A stretch of 64,000 nt of DNA from Haloferula rosea. Its GTDB lineage: Bacteria; Verrucomicrobiota; Verrucomicrobiia; Verrucomicrobiales; Akkermansiaceae. A program made the position numbers and the translations under genes. The stretch is taken from contig NZ_JAENII010000001.1 in assembly GCF_016595525.1 (NCBI RefSeq), forward strand, positions 62,001-126,000, read 5' to 3'. Shown in pieces: positions 55,813 to 64,000 of the stretch; within the stretch, counting starts at the first letter, position 1, and the number at the start of each line of letters is the position of its first letter. Under the pieces are notes generated by a model. The model worked only from the letters and a program-made list of their open reading frames with translations. It did no database searches and was not told where the DNA came from.

Positions 55813-58800
55813 ATGAAAACCCTGCTTGGAGTAATCCCTGCTTTCCTTCTCGTTGGCACGTTCGTCGACAGGAGTGAGGCCCAACTGCTGATCAATGAGA
55901 TCTCAGCCACGCATTCGGATCGATTGCTGGTGCGTGAATCCGGCGTGTATCCACGGGTCGGGAATACGGTACCGTGGCAGTCGGATGACTTCGACGACCG
56001 TGCATGGCTGACGGGGGATGGCCCGTTCGGCTTCGGAAGTTTGTCCGGAGTTGTCCTTGGCACCGATGTTTCCGGAGACGTGCAGGGAAGGACGCCGAGT
56101 CTGTACCTCAGGAAGACCTTCGGTGTGTCGATGAGCGAAGCTCAGAGTGGCACGACCCTCCAGCTGTCCGTGCGCTACAACGATGGCTTCATTGCGTTTC
56201 TCAATGGGGTTGAAATTGCCCGCCGCAACATGGGGTTGCCGGGCATGTTTGCCTACCGGGACCAACCGTCCCACCTTACCCATTCGAGTACGGCCCTCGA
56301 GACGATCAATCTGGGAGTTGCAAGCTCGTTGCTGGAGGAGGGGGACAATCTGCTCGCGATCCAGGTTCACAATCACTCAGTCTCCAATGGTGATCTTCTG
56401 ATGGACGCGGATCTCCGGCTTGCTGGAGGCTCGGTGCTCAGTGATGGCGAGACCGAATGGAAATACTTCGCCGGACTGGCAGAGCCATCGGGAGGATTGG
56501 TGGATCACAAGCAGGTTCGTGCGACTTCCGAGTCGGCACCGGACGTCGCATGGGCAACCAATTCATTCAATGACACCGGTTGGCCGACGGGTGTTGGACC
56601 GGTCGGGTTTGATGCTTCCAGTCCCCCGGACTATGCGGTGGGGGTCGATCTCGAGAGTGAGATGAGGAATGTCACCCCGTCGGTTTACCTCAGGCACTCG
56701 TTCTCGGTCACGCAGGCCGAGGCGGACTCGGCATTCCCTCTTTCCCTGGATGTCGACTTCGATGACGGAATGATTGTCTATCTCAATGGCAAGGAGGTTT
56801 TCCGGGGGAATGTCGGAATCGAGGGGGTGCCGACCGCTCATGACGTGTTGGCTGACAACAACCATCCGGCGACCGGGGATGGGGGCAATCCGCTGGATCG
56901 ATCGACCACGGTGGCCCTGGCCGAAGCTCGTGAGTTGCTCGTGGCGGGCGACAACATCATGGGCATCCAGTTGCACAATGCGTCCGTAGGAAGTTCGGAT
57001 GTCATCGCGCGAGCCACTCTGCGGACCACTGGCTCGAGCCCGCGCACACTGGTCGCGCCGGATGATGCGGTGAAGTACTTTCTTGGGGTGTCCGAGCCGG
57101 ATGGGATCCAGGATGATGATCCAGAAGATGATACCGGCACGATCGAGGATCCTCCCGATTCTGAGAATGATTGGATCGAGATCCGGAATACCGCTTCGGT
57201 GCCGATAGCACTGGATGGATGGTCGCTCAGTGATGAGGCAGACAAACCCGGAAAGTGGGATTTTCCCGCCGGGGCCGTGATCCCGGAGAATGGATACTAT
57301 GTGGTCATTGCAAGCGGGTTGGATCTGGATCCCGCGGATGGGGCGACCAGCTATGCGCATACGAACTTCAAGCTCTCGTCGTCCGGCGAACGCCTCATTC
57401 TGACCCGTCCCGATGGGCTGGTTGAGGATGAGTTCGTCACCGGGTATCCGGCGCAGACATGGCGATACACCTATGGGCGACAGAGCGACGGAGCTTTCGG
57501 TTTTCTGGAGATCGGTACTCCGGGCGCAGCCAACCAAGGCTTGGTATTGAATCCTGCGCCGGGGAAACCGCAGTTCAGCATCGAGGGGGGCTTTCATCCG
57601 TCACCGATCAGTGTTCAGCTTTCCAGTTCCACCCAGGGTGCGACGTTTCGCTACACTCTTGATGGCACGGACCCCTTGGATGGAGTGGTTTATACGGGAT
57701 CGATCCCTGTCAGCGAGAATACCGTGGTGCGGGCCCGTGCGTTCCTGGTGGGTTCGATCCCGTCCGAGACGGTAACGCATACGTATCTCGTCGGTCAGGG
57801 CTCGGTCTATCAGGGGCTTCCGGCCATGTGTCTTTCGGGGGATCCAGCGAAGACGTTCTACGGATCAAATGCTGCGGATGGTCCGGTCGATGGCGAAGGG
57901 ATCTTCGCGATCCATGGCGGGACCTATGTCAACGGGCAGTGGAACTCCAATGGAGAGACGACCGCATTCAATCATCCGACCGGCAGTGGGCGCTCGAGTG
58001 AGAAATACGGTGCGCTCGAGTATCTGCCTCTCGCCGGGGAACCATTGCGCACGGAGCTCGGCCTGCGGGTGGCGGGTAGTGGGCACACCAGGAAGCGCTA
58101 CACGATCACGGATCCAATGGATCAGCCCTTCACGTCGACTTCCACTTCGTCGACGAAGTTCCAGAAGCCGTCGATGAATGTCTTCTTCCGACCTGAGTTC
58201 GGGAATCGGCCTCTGGCTTACCCCTTCTTCGGAAGCAACACGGTGACGCAGTTCGACAGCCTTCGGGTCCGGGCGGGGAAGAACGACTGGTACAATCCCT
58301 TCATCAAGGATGAGTTGATGCGGCGGATCTTCATCAATACCGGTCAGATCGGCAGCTATGGGACGTTCCACACACTTTGGATCAACGGTGTCTACAAGGG
58401 CTATTACAATACTGCCGAGCGCATTCGTGAAGGTTTCATGCAGACCCACTACAACAGTGAGGCCTCCTGGGATGTCCAACAGGTAAACAGCTTCTCGAGT
58501 GGCGATCCTACCCACTGGAACAAGATGATTTCCTATTTGAGGACGGCGGATCTCACGACGACGTCGGGATATGCCGGGGTGCATGACTACCTCGATGTCG
58601 ACAACTACATCGACTACATCCTGGTCAATGCCTACGCGGCCATGGGTGATTGGCCTCACAACAACTGGATTGCGGCGCGTGAGCGCAGTTCGGTCGGGCG
58701 ATGGAGGTTCCATGTCTGGGATGCGGAGGGGGCATTCGGTTTCTCCGGGCGGAGCACATCGACGAATACCTTCACCGAGCATCTGACGATTGGGGATGCG

Positions 58801-61203
58801 CAGACCACGACGAGACTTTACGTGCCTGCCATCTACACGCTGCTGAAGCAGTCGCCCGAGTTCCGGCTTCGGATGGCCGATCGGGCACAGAAGCACCTGT
58901 TCAACGGAGGTGCCTTGGTGACGTCGGAGATCTCTGCGATCTACAACGAACTGAAGGACGAAGTCTCACCCATCATTCTAGAAACGACAGGAACGAGTTT
59001 CCGGACGTCCTGGTATACGGGATGGATCGCCAACCAGACGCGCTACAACGCGATGTTCTCACAACTGGCGGGTGAGGGGGCGTGGCCGTCCGTCAGTGCG
59101 CCCGGCATCAACCAGCATGGGGGTGAGATTTTGTCAGGATTCCAGATGGTGCTCAGCAATCCCAACAGCGGCGGCACGATCTATTTCACCACGGACGGGA
59201 GTGATCCGAGGGATCCTGGTGGTGGGGTGGTCGGGACCTCCTATCAGGGTCCGGTGAGTCTGACTGAGGACACGCGGGTGCGGGCCCGGGTGCTGGACGG
59301 AGGCAACTGGAGTCCTGAGATCGATGTGGAGTTCAACCTGCCCTTTGCGCATCCGACTTTCACTCCGTTGGTGAGTGCTGATTGGACCGAGAACGCAAAT
59401 TGGACGACCTCTCCCGGACCCTACCCGGATGGCGTCGGTGCGTCGGCGGTGATTCCTGGAGTGGCTGGGGCGAACCGGAATGTGGACCTCCGGAATCCGG
59501 TGACCGCGGGGAGAATCATCTTCGAGCTTGAGGACTCGACGAACCGCAGTCGGGTTCGTGACCGGAGCACCGGCAACACGCTGACCTTTGATCAAGGAGC
59601 AGAAGCTTCGGAGATCCGGGTTACCGGTTCGGGAGAAGGCTATGCCGAATTCGAAGTGGAAGCCGGGACGTTGCTGTCCGGTCCTCTGACGTTGACGGTG
59701 GATCATCTTGTCGGGGACGACGATCATGGGGCACTGCGACTCCGCGGCGGCTGGAGTGGCCCTGGCGGGATCATCAAGGATGGGTTGGGGGTCGCCTCCC
59801 TGACGGGCTTGGGAAAGAACTACACGGGAGTGACGCGGATTGAGCGTGGGGTGCTTCAGGTGTCTGAGCCTGCTGCCCCGGCGGCGAGCGCATTGATCAC
59901 CGTGCTTCCCGGTGGGCAGCTTCGGTTGACGTCCGGTTCTGATCCGGGAGAGTCCCCCCGGGACTACCTGTTTGGAGGCCCGTTGCATCTTTCCGGGTTT
60001 GGTCGGGGGGATGAACTCGCGGATGATTTGGGATACGGGAAGCGCGGAGCGCTCCGCTACGACCCCAAGAATTCCGACAACCATGCGGTGATCTCATCGG
60101 CTGTCGAGCTGGTCTCCTCCACGTCCATCCATGTCGATGGATCGTCGAACACGCTTGAGCTCGCCCTGCCGCTCGGCGGCCCTCATTCACTGACCAAGTC
60201 GGGTGGAGGGACCCTGGTGCTTGCGGCTGACCAAAGTGCTTATCTTGAACCGATACAAATCGATCAAGGAACACTGGCGATTCAGGGTCTGGTTGGATCG
60301 ACATTGCAGCTGTCTCCGACGGCCACGCTGACCGGGCATGGAAGCACCGGGGCGATCGGGGGTGAGGGAACGGTTGTTCTGAAGCAGACCTTGCTCGAGT
60401 CGCCGGCTTCCAGTGCCAGTCACTACGCGTTGGTCCTCGGAGATACGGGTGGTCCGGTTTTTGGAGACTCGGCCGCGGCAAGCAATGCGACGGCCATTCT
60501 CGAAAGTGCCCCGACCGGGGTGCTGGGTGTGGACTTTTATCTCAGAGGGGCGGCTGCGGGCCCGAATGCGGTGTCGCAGGGTGGGATCATGGTGCCTTTC
60601 CAAGAGGATCTCTACCGCTCTCTTGCTCAGGCATCCGTCCGGGTGTTCGTGCCCGACGGTGCGGGGCTCCATGAATTTGATGGAGAAAGGTGGAGCTTGG
60701 AGGATGACTTTTCGGTCGCCTCAGTGGCGGCGGACTTCGGCCTGGCTCCTCCATTCGAGCAAGTGCGAATTCTGGAGGTGACGCGCGGTGGATCTCTGCC
60801 CAGCACTTTTGCGGATTGGCAGCAGGTGACCTTCAATGCGGTGGAACTCGCGGATGCCACGATCTCGGGTGCGGCTTCGGCGCCGTTCGGTGATGGGGTC
60901 GAGAATCTGCTGCGCTATGCGTTTGGCGTGCCTGATGGTGAGAGCGCTTTGGCCTATATGCCGCGGATCATCCGCACCGGGACGGGGATGGGTCTTGAGT
61001 TTCCCTTTGAAACCCGGCGTCACGATCTTGTGGTGATTGTGGAATCAAGCGGGAATCTGGAAGACTGGTCGAACCCGACGGTGTTGTTCGATTCCTCGGC
61101 TGACTTTCCGCCGCCCCAGGATGAGTTCGGTCGAATCCGGATTCTCGATCCGGTGCCGCCTGATGGGCGCCGCTTCTATCGTGTGAACGTCACGTCGAAA
61201 TGA
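55813..61203 (+). CDS. Giant secreted CotH-kinase / lamin-tail / PATR protein
   Basis: A 1796-residue exported protein with signal MKTLLGVIPAFLLVGTFVDRSEA. Two beta domains with FNDGFIAFLNGVEIAR-like repeats (about 35-190 and 205-400); a lamin-tail domain (about 449-542, NDWIEIRNTASVPIALDGW); a chitobiase-type C-terminal beta domain (about 583-660, RYTLDGTDP); a CotH domain (about 745-1060, RVRAGKNDWYNPFIKDELMRR, WDAEGAFGF); a second chitobiase-type domain (about 1099-1174, IYFTTDGSDPRDPGG); autotransporter-associated strands (about 1182-1520, TGVTRIERGVLQVSEP); and a C-terminal module ending RRFYRVNVTSK. Follows the sulfatase by nine bases. CotH domains can phosphorylate proteins; its target here is unknown. 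Confidence 0.88.
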   Translation: MKTLLGVIPAFLLVGTFVDRSEAQLLINEISATHSDRLLVRESGVYPRVGNTVPWQSDDFDDRAWLTGDGPFGFGSLSGVVLGTDVSGDVQGRTPSLYLRKTFGVSMSEAQSGTTLQLSVRYNDGFIAFLNGVEIARRNMGLPGMFAYRDQPSHLTHSSTALETINLGVASSLLEEGDNLLAIQVHNHSVSNGDLLMDADLRLAGGSVLSDGETEWKYFAGLAEPSGGLVDHKQVRATSESAPDVAWATNSFNDTGWPTGVGPVGFDASSPPDYAVGVDLESEMRNVTPSVYLRHSFSVTQAEADSAFPLSLDVDFDDGMIVYLNGKEVFRGNVGIEGVPTAHDVLADNNHPATGDGGNPLDRSTTVALAEARELLVAGDNIMGIQLHNASVGSSDVIARATLRTTGSSPRTLVAPDDAVKYFLGVSEPDGIQDDDPEDDTGTIEDPPDSENDWIEIRNTASVPIALDGWSLSDEADKPGKWDFPAGAVIPENGYYVVIASGLDLDPADGATSYAHTNFKLSSSGERLILTRPDGLVEDEFVTGYPAQTWRYTYGRQSDGAFGFLEIGTPGAANQGLVLNPAPGKPQFSIEGGFHPSPISVQLSSSTQGATFRYTLDGTDPLDGVVYTGSIPVSENTVVRARAFLVGSIPSETVTHTYLVGQGSVYQGLPAMCLSGDPAKTFYGSNAADGPVDGEGIFAIHGGTYVNGQWNSNGETTAFNHPTGSGRSSEKYGALEYLPLAGEPLRTELGLRVAGSGHTRKRYTITDPMDQPFTSTSTSSTKFQKPSMNVFFRPEFGNRPLAYPFFGSNTVTQFDSLRVRAGKNDWYNPFIKDELMRRIFINTGQIGSYGTFHTLWINGVYKGYYNTAERIREGFMQTHYNSEASWDVQQVNSFSSGDPTHWNKMISYLRTADLTTTSGYAGVHDYLDVDNYIDYILVNAYAAMGDWPHNNWIAARERSSVGRWRFHVWDAEGAFGFSGRSTSTNTFTEHLTIGDAQTTTRLYVPAIYTLLKQSPEFRLRMADRAQKHLFNGGALVTSEISAIYNELKDEVSPIILETTGTSFRTSWYTGWIANQTRYNAMFSQLAGEGAWPSVSAPGINQHGGEILSGFQMVLSNPNSGGTIYFTTDGSDPRDPGGGVVGTSYQGPVSLTEDTRVRARVLDGGNWSPEIDVEFNLPFAHPTFTPLVSADWTENANWTTSPGPYPDGVGASAVIPGVAGANRNVDLRNPVTAGRIIFELEDSTNRSRVRDRSTGNTLTFDQGAEASEIRVTGSGEGYAEFEVEAGTLLSGPLTLTVDHLVGDDDHGALRLRGGWSGPGGIIKDGLGVASLTGLGKNYTGVTRIERGVLQVSEPAAPAASALITVLPGGQLRLTSGSDPGESPRDYLFGGPLHLSGFGRGDELADDLGYGKRGALRYDPKNSDNHAVISSAVELVSSTSIHVDGSSNTLELALPLGGPHSLTKSGGGTLVLAADQSAYLEPIQIDQGTLAIQGLVGSTLQLSPTATLTGHGSTGAIGGEGTVVLKQTLLESPASSASHYALVLGDTGGPVFGDSAAASNATAILESAPTGVLGVDFYLRGAAAGPNAVSQGGIMVPFQEDLYRSLAQASVRVFVPDGAGLHEFDGERWSLEDDFSVASVAADFGLAPPFEQVRILEVTRGGSLPSTFADWQQVTFNAVELADATISGAASAPFGDGVENLLRYAFGVPDGESALAYMPRIIRTGTGMGLEFPFETRRHDLVVIVESSGNLEDWSNPTVLFDSSADFPPPQDEFGRIRILDPVPPDGRRFYRVNVTSK

Positions 61204-61205
61204 GT

Positions 61206-62618
61206 TCAGCGTGTGTCCTTCGGGCGGAGCTCGATCTTCTTGAAGGTGAATGGGGCAAGCGGAAGCTGAAGGTGCAGGATCGAGGTGGAGCTTTCTGATG
61301 AGTCCCTGGTCCGGGTGGATCTCCAATCCGTCCAAGTAACCCGCTCACCCTGACCGGTGGCCTGGCGGTAGGTGATGTTTGATCCCGGGGCGAACGGAAC
61401 GGTCATCGAAATATCGATGGTTTCGCTTTGGTCGGCCTTCGGGTTGGCATTGTAGTTGGCAACCAAGAGGTTGTATTGGTTGGACTCTACGGCATGGGAG
61501 AATACGGCGTCCACCATGTTGCCGGGCTTCTTCGGTTTGCCGGATTTCGAGTGTTTGTAGTAGGTGTCACCACGCATCGAGAGGAATGCCTTCTCAGCGA
61601 CCTTGTCCGCTCCGCTGCCCCAGCGATAGACATCGGTCATGTCATGGGCATACATCATGGCCCCCAGCATCACGGTGAACGACTCTTGGTGGGGTTTCGG
61701 CGCATTCTCGAAGCTGTTGCCCTTCTTGCTCATGCTCGCGATGAGTGAGAACTCGTGGATCTCGAGCGCTGCCTGGTCATTCCACTCCGGGATGTCCTTG
61801 ATTGGTGCGAAATCGACCCGATAGACATGGTCGAGATCCACACGGTCCTTGCGATTGAAGAAGGGGTAGTATGAGACGCCGACGAAATCGTAGCGCACTC
61901 GGTGCCGGTGGCACCATTTGACGAAGTCGGGACCGAAGGAATTCTTCGAGGATGCCCAGAGGAAGTGGGTGCCGACCCTGGCCTCGGGCAGAACGGATCG
62001 GATGGCCTGTTCGGTGTTCCTGTAATGCTCGAAGAATTCGGCCATGGACCCACGCCAGTGCCCCTTGGTTCCGATTTCCCGTCCGATGCAGAACCGCCAC
62101 CGGCCGACCTTGGTGGGGCCGTAGGTGTCGACGAGTTCGGTCATCATCGCCTTGATGTAGTCTGACCAGGCTTTCGGGTCGCCGGGTGGCCATGCGTTGC
62201 CGTAGGTCTCCACCCGCTCGTCCTCCCTGATGCTGAGGCCCCTCTGGAATGCCCATGGGGGGTTGTCGATCATGACCTGGTAGACGGCGGCTCGCCTGAT
62301 GACCGAATCCAGCTGCTGCTTCAGTGGGCTCCAGTCGTACACATAGTTGGCTCCGTCCCACTTGCAGGTGTCTTCATGGATCAGCATCTTGCCGTCTTTC
62401 GATTTCCCACCGAGTGGTCGGACGATGTTGATGAAGGGGGGATCGCTGACGGGGATCTTGAACCCGCGGGTGGGGGAGATGCGGTTGCTGATGCCCCAGT
62501 GGTAGTGCATCGCGTTGCCACGGTTCTCAGGTGCCGAGAAATCACACTCGAGTCGGACCTGGCTGAACAAGGAAATCGTGGGGGTCAGAAAGACCGAAAG
62601 GAACAGTGCAAATCTCAA
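61206..62618 (-). CDS. Exported GH39-like (clan GH-A) glycosidase candidate
   Basis: A 470-residue protein with TTG start and signal MRFALFLSVFLTPTISLFS. The sequence has a GH-A barrel layout: MHYHWGISNRISPT, KWDGANYVYDW, YGPTKVGRWRFCIGREIGTKG with Glu181 as likely acid/base, GVSYYPFF, and ALEIHEFSL with Glu289 (or Glu286) as likely nucleophile. A C-terminal beta domain covers about 365-465. The residue before the acid/base is Arg where GH-A enzymes usually have Asn. GH39 includes beta-xylosidases and alpha-L-iduronidases, both of interest for ulvan-type glycans, but family and substrate are not certain. Convergent with the CotH gene. Confidence 0.7.
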   Translation of the reverse strand: MRFALFLSVFLTPTISLFSQVRLECDFSAPENRGNAMHYHWGISNRISPTRGFKIPVSDPPFINIVRPLGGKSKDGKMLIHEDTCKWDGANYVYDWSPLKQQLDSVIRRAAVYQVMIDNPPWAFQRGLSIREDERVETYGNAWPPGDPKAWSDYIKAMMTELVDTYGPTKVGRWRFCIGREIGTKGHWRGSMAEFFEHYRNTEQAIRSVLPEARVGTHFLWASSKNSFGPDFVKWCHRHRVRYDFVGVSYYPFFNRKDRVDLDHVYRVDFAPIKDIPEWNDQAALEIHEFSLIASMSKKGNSFENAPKPHQESFTVMLGAMMYAHDMTDVYRWGSGADKVAEKAFLSMRGDTYYKHSKSGKPKKPGNMVDAVFSHAVESNQYNLLVANYNANPKADQSETIDISMTVPFAPGSNITYRQATGQGERVTWTDWRSTRTRDSSESSTSILHLQLPLAPFTFKKIELRPKDTR

Positions 62619-63029
62619 GGCTGAAGGATGGGGATCGTGGGTAATAATCCAAGGGGGATAAGGGGAAGGGTCGAGGGATCTTTCACGGGCAGGTGGGGTG
62701 CCGAAGGTGGGATCGGTTTGTCGGCATGCCTAAGGTATCGGCATCCTTCCGGGGTTAGAAAGGATGAGGGAGTGGCATGGCGAGGATTCCCAGCGATGCG
62801 ACGAAGGAGTCGCACGTTCCAAGTTCCTGACGGTTGCCGCCTTGTGCGGATTGGCGTGGCATCACTCCGGAATTTGATTGCTTCTTGGTGCTACGATGCA
62901 GATAGTTCGGACAGCTTGATAGTTTCAGGTCAAAAATTTCCGCCAAGATGCGGACTGACGGAGGCCGGTGGCGGTCGGATACTTCGTCCCCTTGTAACCG
63001 CCGACTAAATACCACCCCCGATTTACCCG
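62619..63029. other. Divergent intergenic region before the PhoH gene
   Basis: This 411-base gap lies between the GH39-like gene (leftward) and the PhoH gene (rightward) and must carry both promoters. The only structure noted is an inverted repeat TGCGAC-N6-GTCGCA at 62797-62814. No gene, and no copy of the 7-8-7 palindrome, was found. Confidence 0.4.
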
Positions 63030-64000
63030 ATGATCCAGCGTGTCGAAGGCTCCCAGTCCAATCTGTTTGAGGAATCCAGTGACGGAAGCACGAAACGGGG
63101 GGCGGCGAGGAAGGACGGTAAGAAGAGGGCGAGTTCGAAGAAGGCCCAGGCCGTGGAGTTCGGACTCAAGGCACCCTCCCAGGTGGTGAAGAATTTCGTG
63201 CTGGATACGAATGTCCTGATTCATGATCCGGGCTGTTTGAATCGGTTCAAGGAGCACCACCTGTGCATCCCGGTGGATGTGCTTGCGGAGCTCGACCGAT
63301 TCAAGTCCGAGCAATCCGAGCGTGGAGCGAATGCGAGGCGGGTGCACCGTCAGCTGACGGAGTTGTTTTCCAGTTCGACGGCGATCACGGCGGGTGTGCC
63401 CACGGAAGGTGGCGGCACGGTACGGATGGTGATCTACGATCCCACGGCCTGTCCGAAGAACTCGGAGATGCTGAACCATTTCCACCGGGTGTTCCCGGAC
63501 CGGGAACGTGTCGACCACCGCATCATGGCGGCGACCCTGCTGCTGATGGAGCACAACGCGGCCCCCGTGATCCTGGTTACCAAGGACATCAATCTCCAAC
63601 TCAAGGCTCGTGCGGTCGGGATCGACTGTGAGGACTACCTGAACGACAAGGTGGACCCGCGTGAGGTGACGACGTACGACATTCGTCGTATCCCGGTGGA
63701 TCCGGCCGAGATGCAGCGCTTCGCCAGTTCCGGCGAACTGGTGCTGCCGCACGAGCGGCGTCAGGAGGTGGTGTTGAATCAATACGTGCTGCTCGAGGCT
63801 TCCGAGAAGCAGACGATGCCGGCGCGGCTTGCGAGCGAAGGCCGGTTGGTGAGGCTGCAAATTCCGGAGGCATTGAAGATTCCGGACGGGATCGCGCTGA
63901 AGCCGCTGAATCTGGGTCAGCGCTGCCTGATCGACGCCCTGCTGAATCCCGAGATTTCCCTGGTGACCTGCTACGGTCATGCGGGAACCGGCAAGACGCT
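63030..64000 (+). CDS. PhoH-like ATPase with N-terminal PIN domain, cut by the right edge
   Basis: The frame runs from the ATG at 63030 to the window edge without a stop (323 residues visible). After a basic, Lys-rich leader, residues about 55-200 are a PIN nuclease-like domain: FVLDTNVLIHDPG, VDVLAELDRFK, DHRIMAATLLLM, VILVTKDINLQLKARAVG, with the acidic residues in place. The PhoH ATPase begins near 290 (LNLGQRCLIDALLNPE) and reaches the Walker A motif GHAGTGKT just before the edge. PIN-PhoH proteins act on RNA in stress responses and toxin-antitoxin-like systems; here it is most likely the chromosomal PhoH. Confidence 0.92.
   Translation, partial: MIQRVEGSQSNLFEESSDGSTKRGAARKDGKKRASSKKAQAVEFGLKAPSQVVKNFVLDTNVLIHDPGCLNRFKEHHLCIPVDVLAELDRFKSEQSERGANARRVHRQLTELFSSSTAITAGVPTEGGGTVRMVIYDPTACPKNSEMLNHFHRVFPDRERVDHRIMAATLLLMEHNAAPVILVTKDINLQLKARAVGIDCEDYLNDKVDPREVTTYDIRRIPVDPAEMQRFASSGELVLPHERRQEVVLNQYVLLEASEKQTMPARLASEGRLVRLQIPEALKIPDGIALKPLNLGQRCLIDALLNPEISLVTCYGHAGTGKT

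Overview
The window looks like a GC-rich chromosome segment from a Verrucomicrobiota bacterium, probably marine. Supporting signs are a PEP-CTERM protein, a PVC-type propeller/cytochrome c protein, two DUF1080 proteins, three formylglycine-type sulfatases, an orphan giant pseudopilin-like protein, and very large secreted proteins carrying lamin-tail, CotH, LamG and autotransporter-strand modules. No tRNA, rRNA, CRISPR array, transposase or phage gene was seen.

Region 1 (1-9 kb) is housekeeping and DNA repair: menD, a Cys-rich lipoprotein, an ADP-ribosylglycohydrolase-like gene coupled to a photolyase-like gene whose antenna-like domain appears to sit at the C-terminus, and, divergently, a renalase-like oxidoreductase overlapping an iron-sulfur (6-4) photolyase-type gene, then uvrC. 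A short array of hairpins flanked by an imperfect direct repeat follows (about 9.0-9.3 kb).

Region 2 (9.3-18 kb) holds a Na/phosphate cotransporter, an unrecognised cytoplasmic protein, two small lipoproteins, an S9 peptidase and a leftward operon headed by a clear cobalamin riboswitch. The operon encodes a PEP-CTERM DUF4465 protein, a second surface protein and a pseudopilin, and is a candidate surface B12-capture system.

Region 3 (18-63 kb) is dominated by a polysaccharide-degradation island. It has a Tat-exported all-helical enzyme candidate, a propeller sensor kinase with a separate NarL-type response regulator, a giant pseudopilin-like protein, three sulfatases, DUF1080 proteins, a sigma factor/FecR pair coupled to a BNR_4 protein with ulvan-lyase-like residues, two multidomain secreted proteins, a GH10 enzyme, a DUF1080-propeller-cytochrome c fusion, a CotH/PATR giant and a GH39-like enzyme. 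The enzyme set fits a xylose- and uronate-containing sulfated algal glycan such as ulvan; that substrate is inference.

A 22-bp palindrome (TTGTCCC-N8-GGGACAA) occurs upstream of the response-regulator gene and upstream of two of the degradation operons, with a weaker copy in the promoter region of a third locus. This suggests one regulon linking the two-component system to the island. The window ends inside a PhoH/PIN protein gene.
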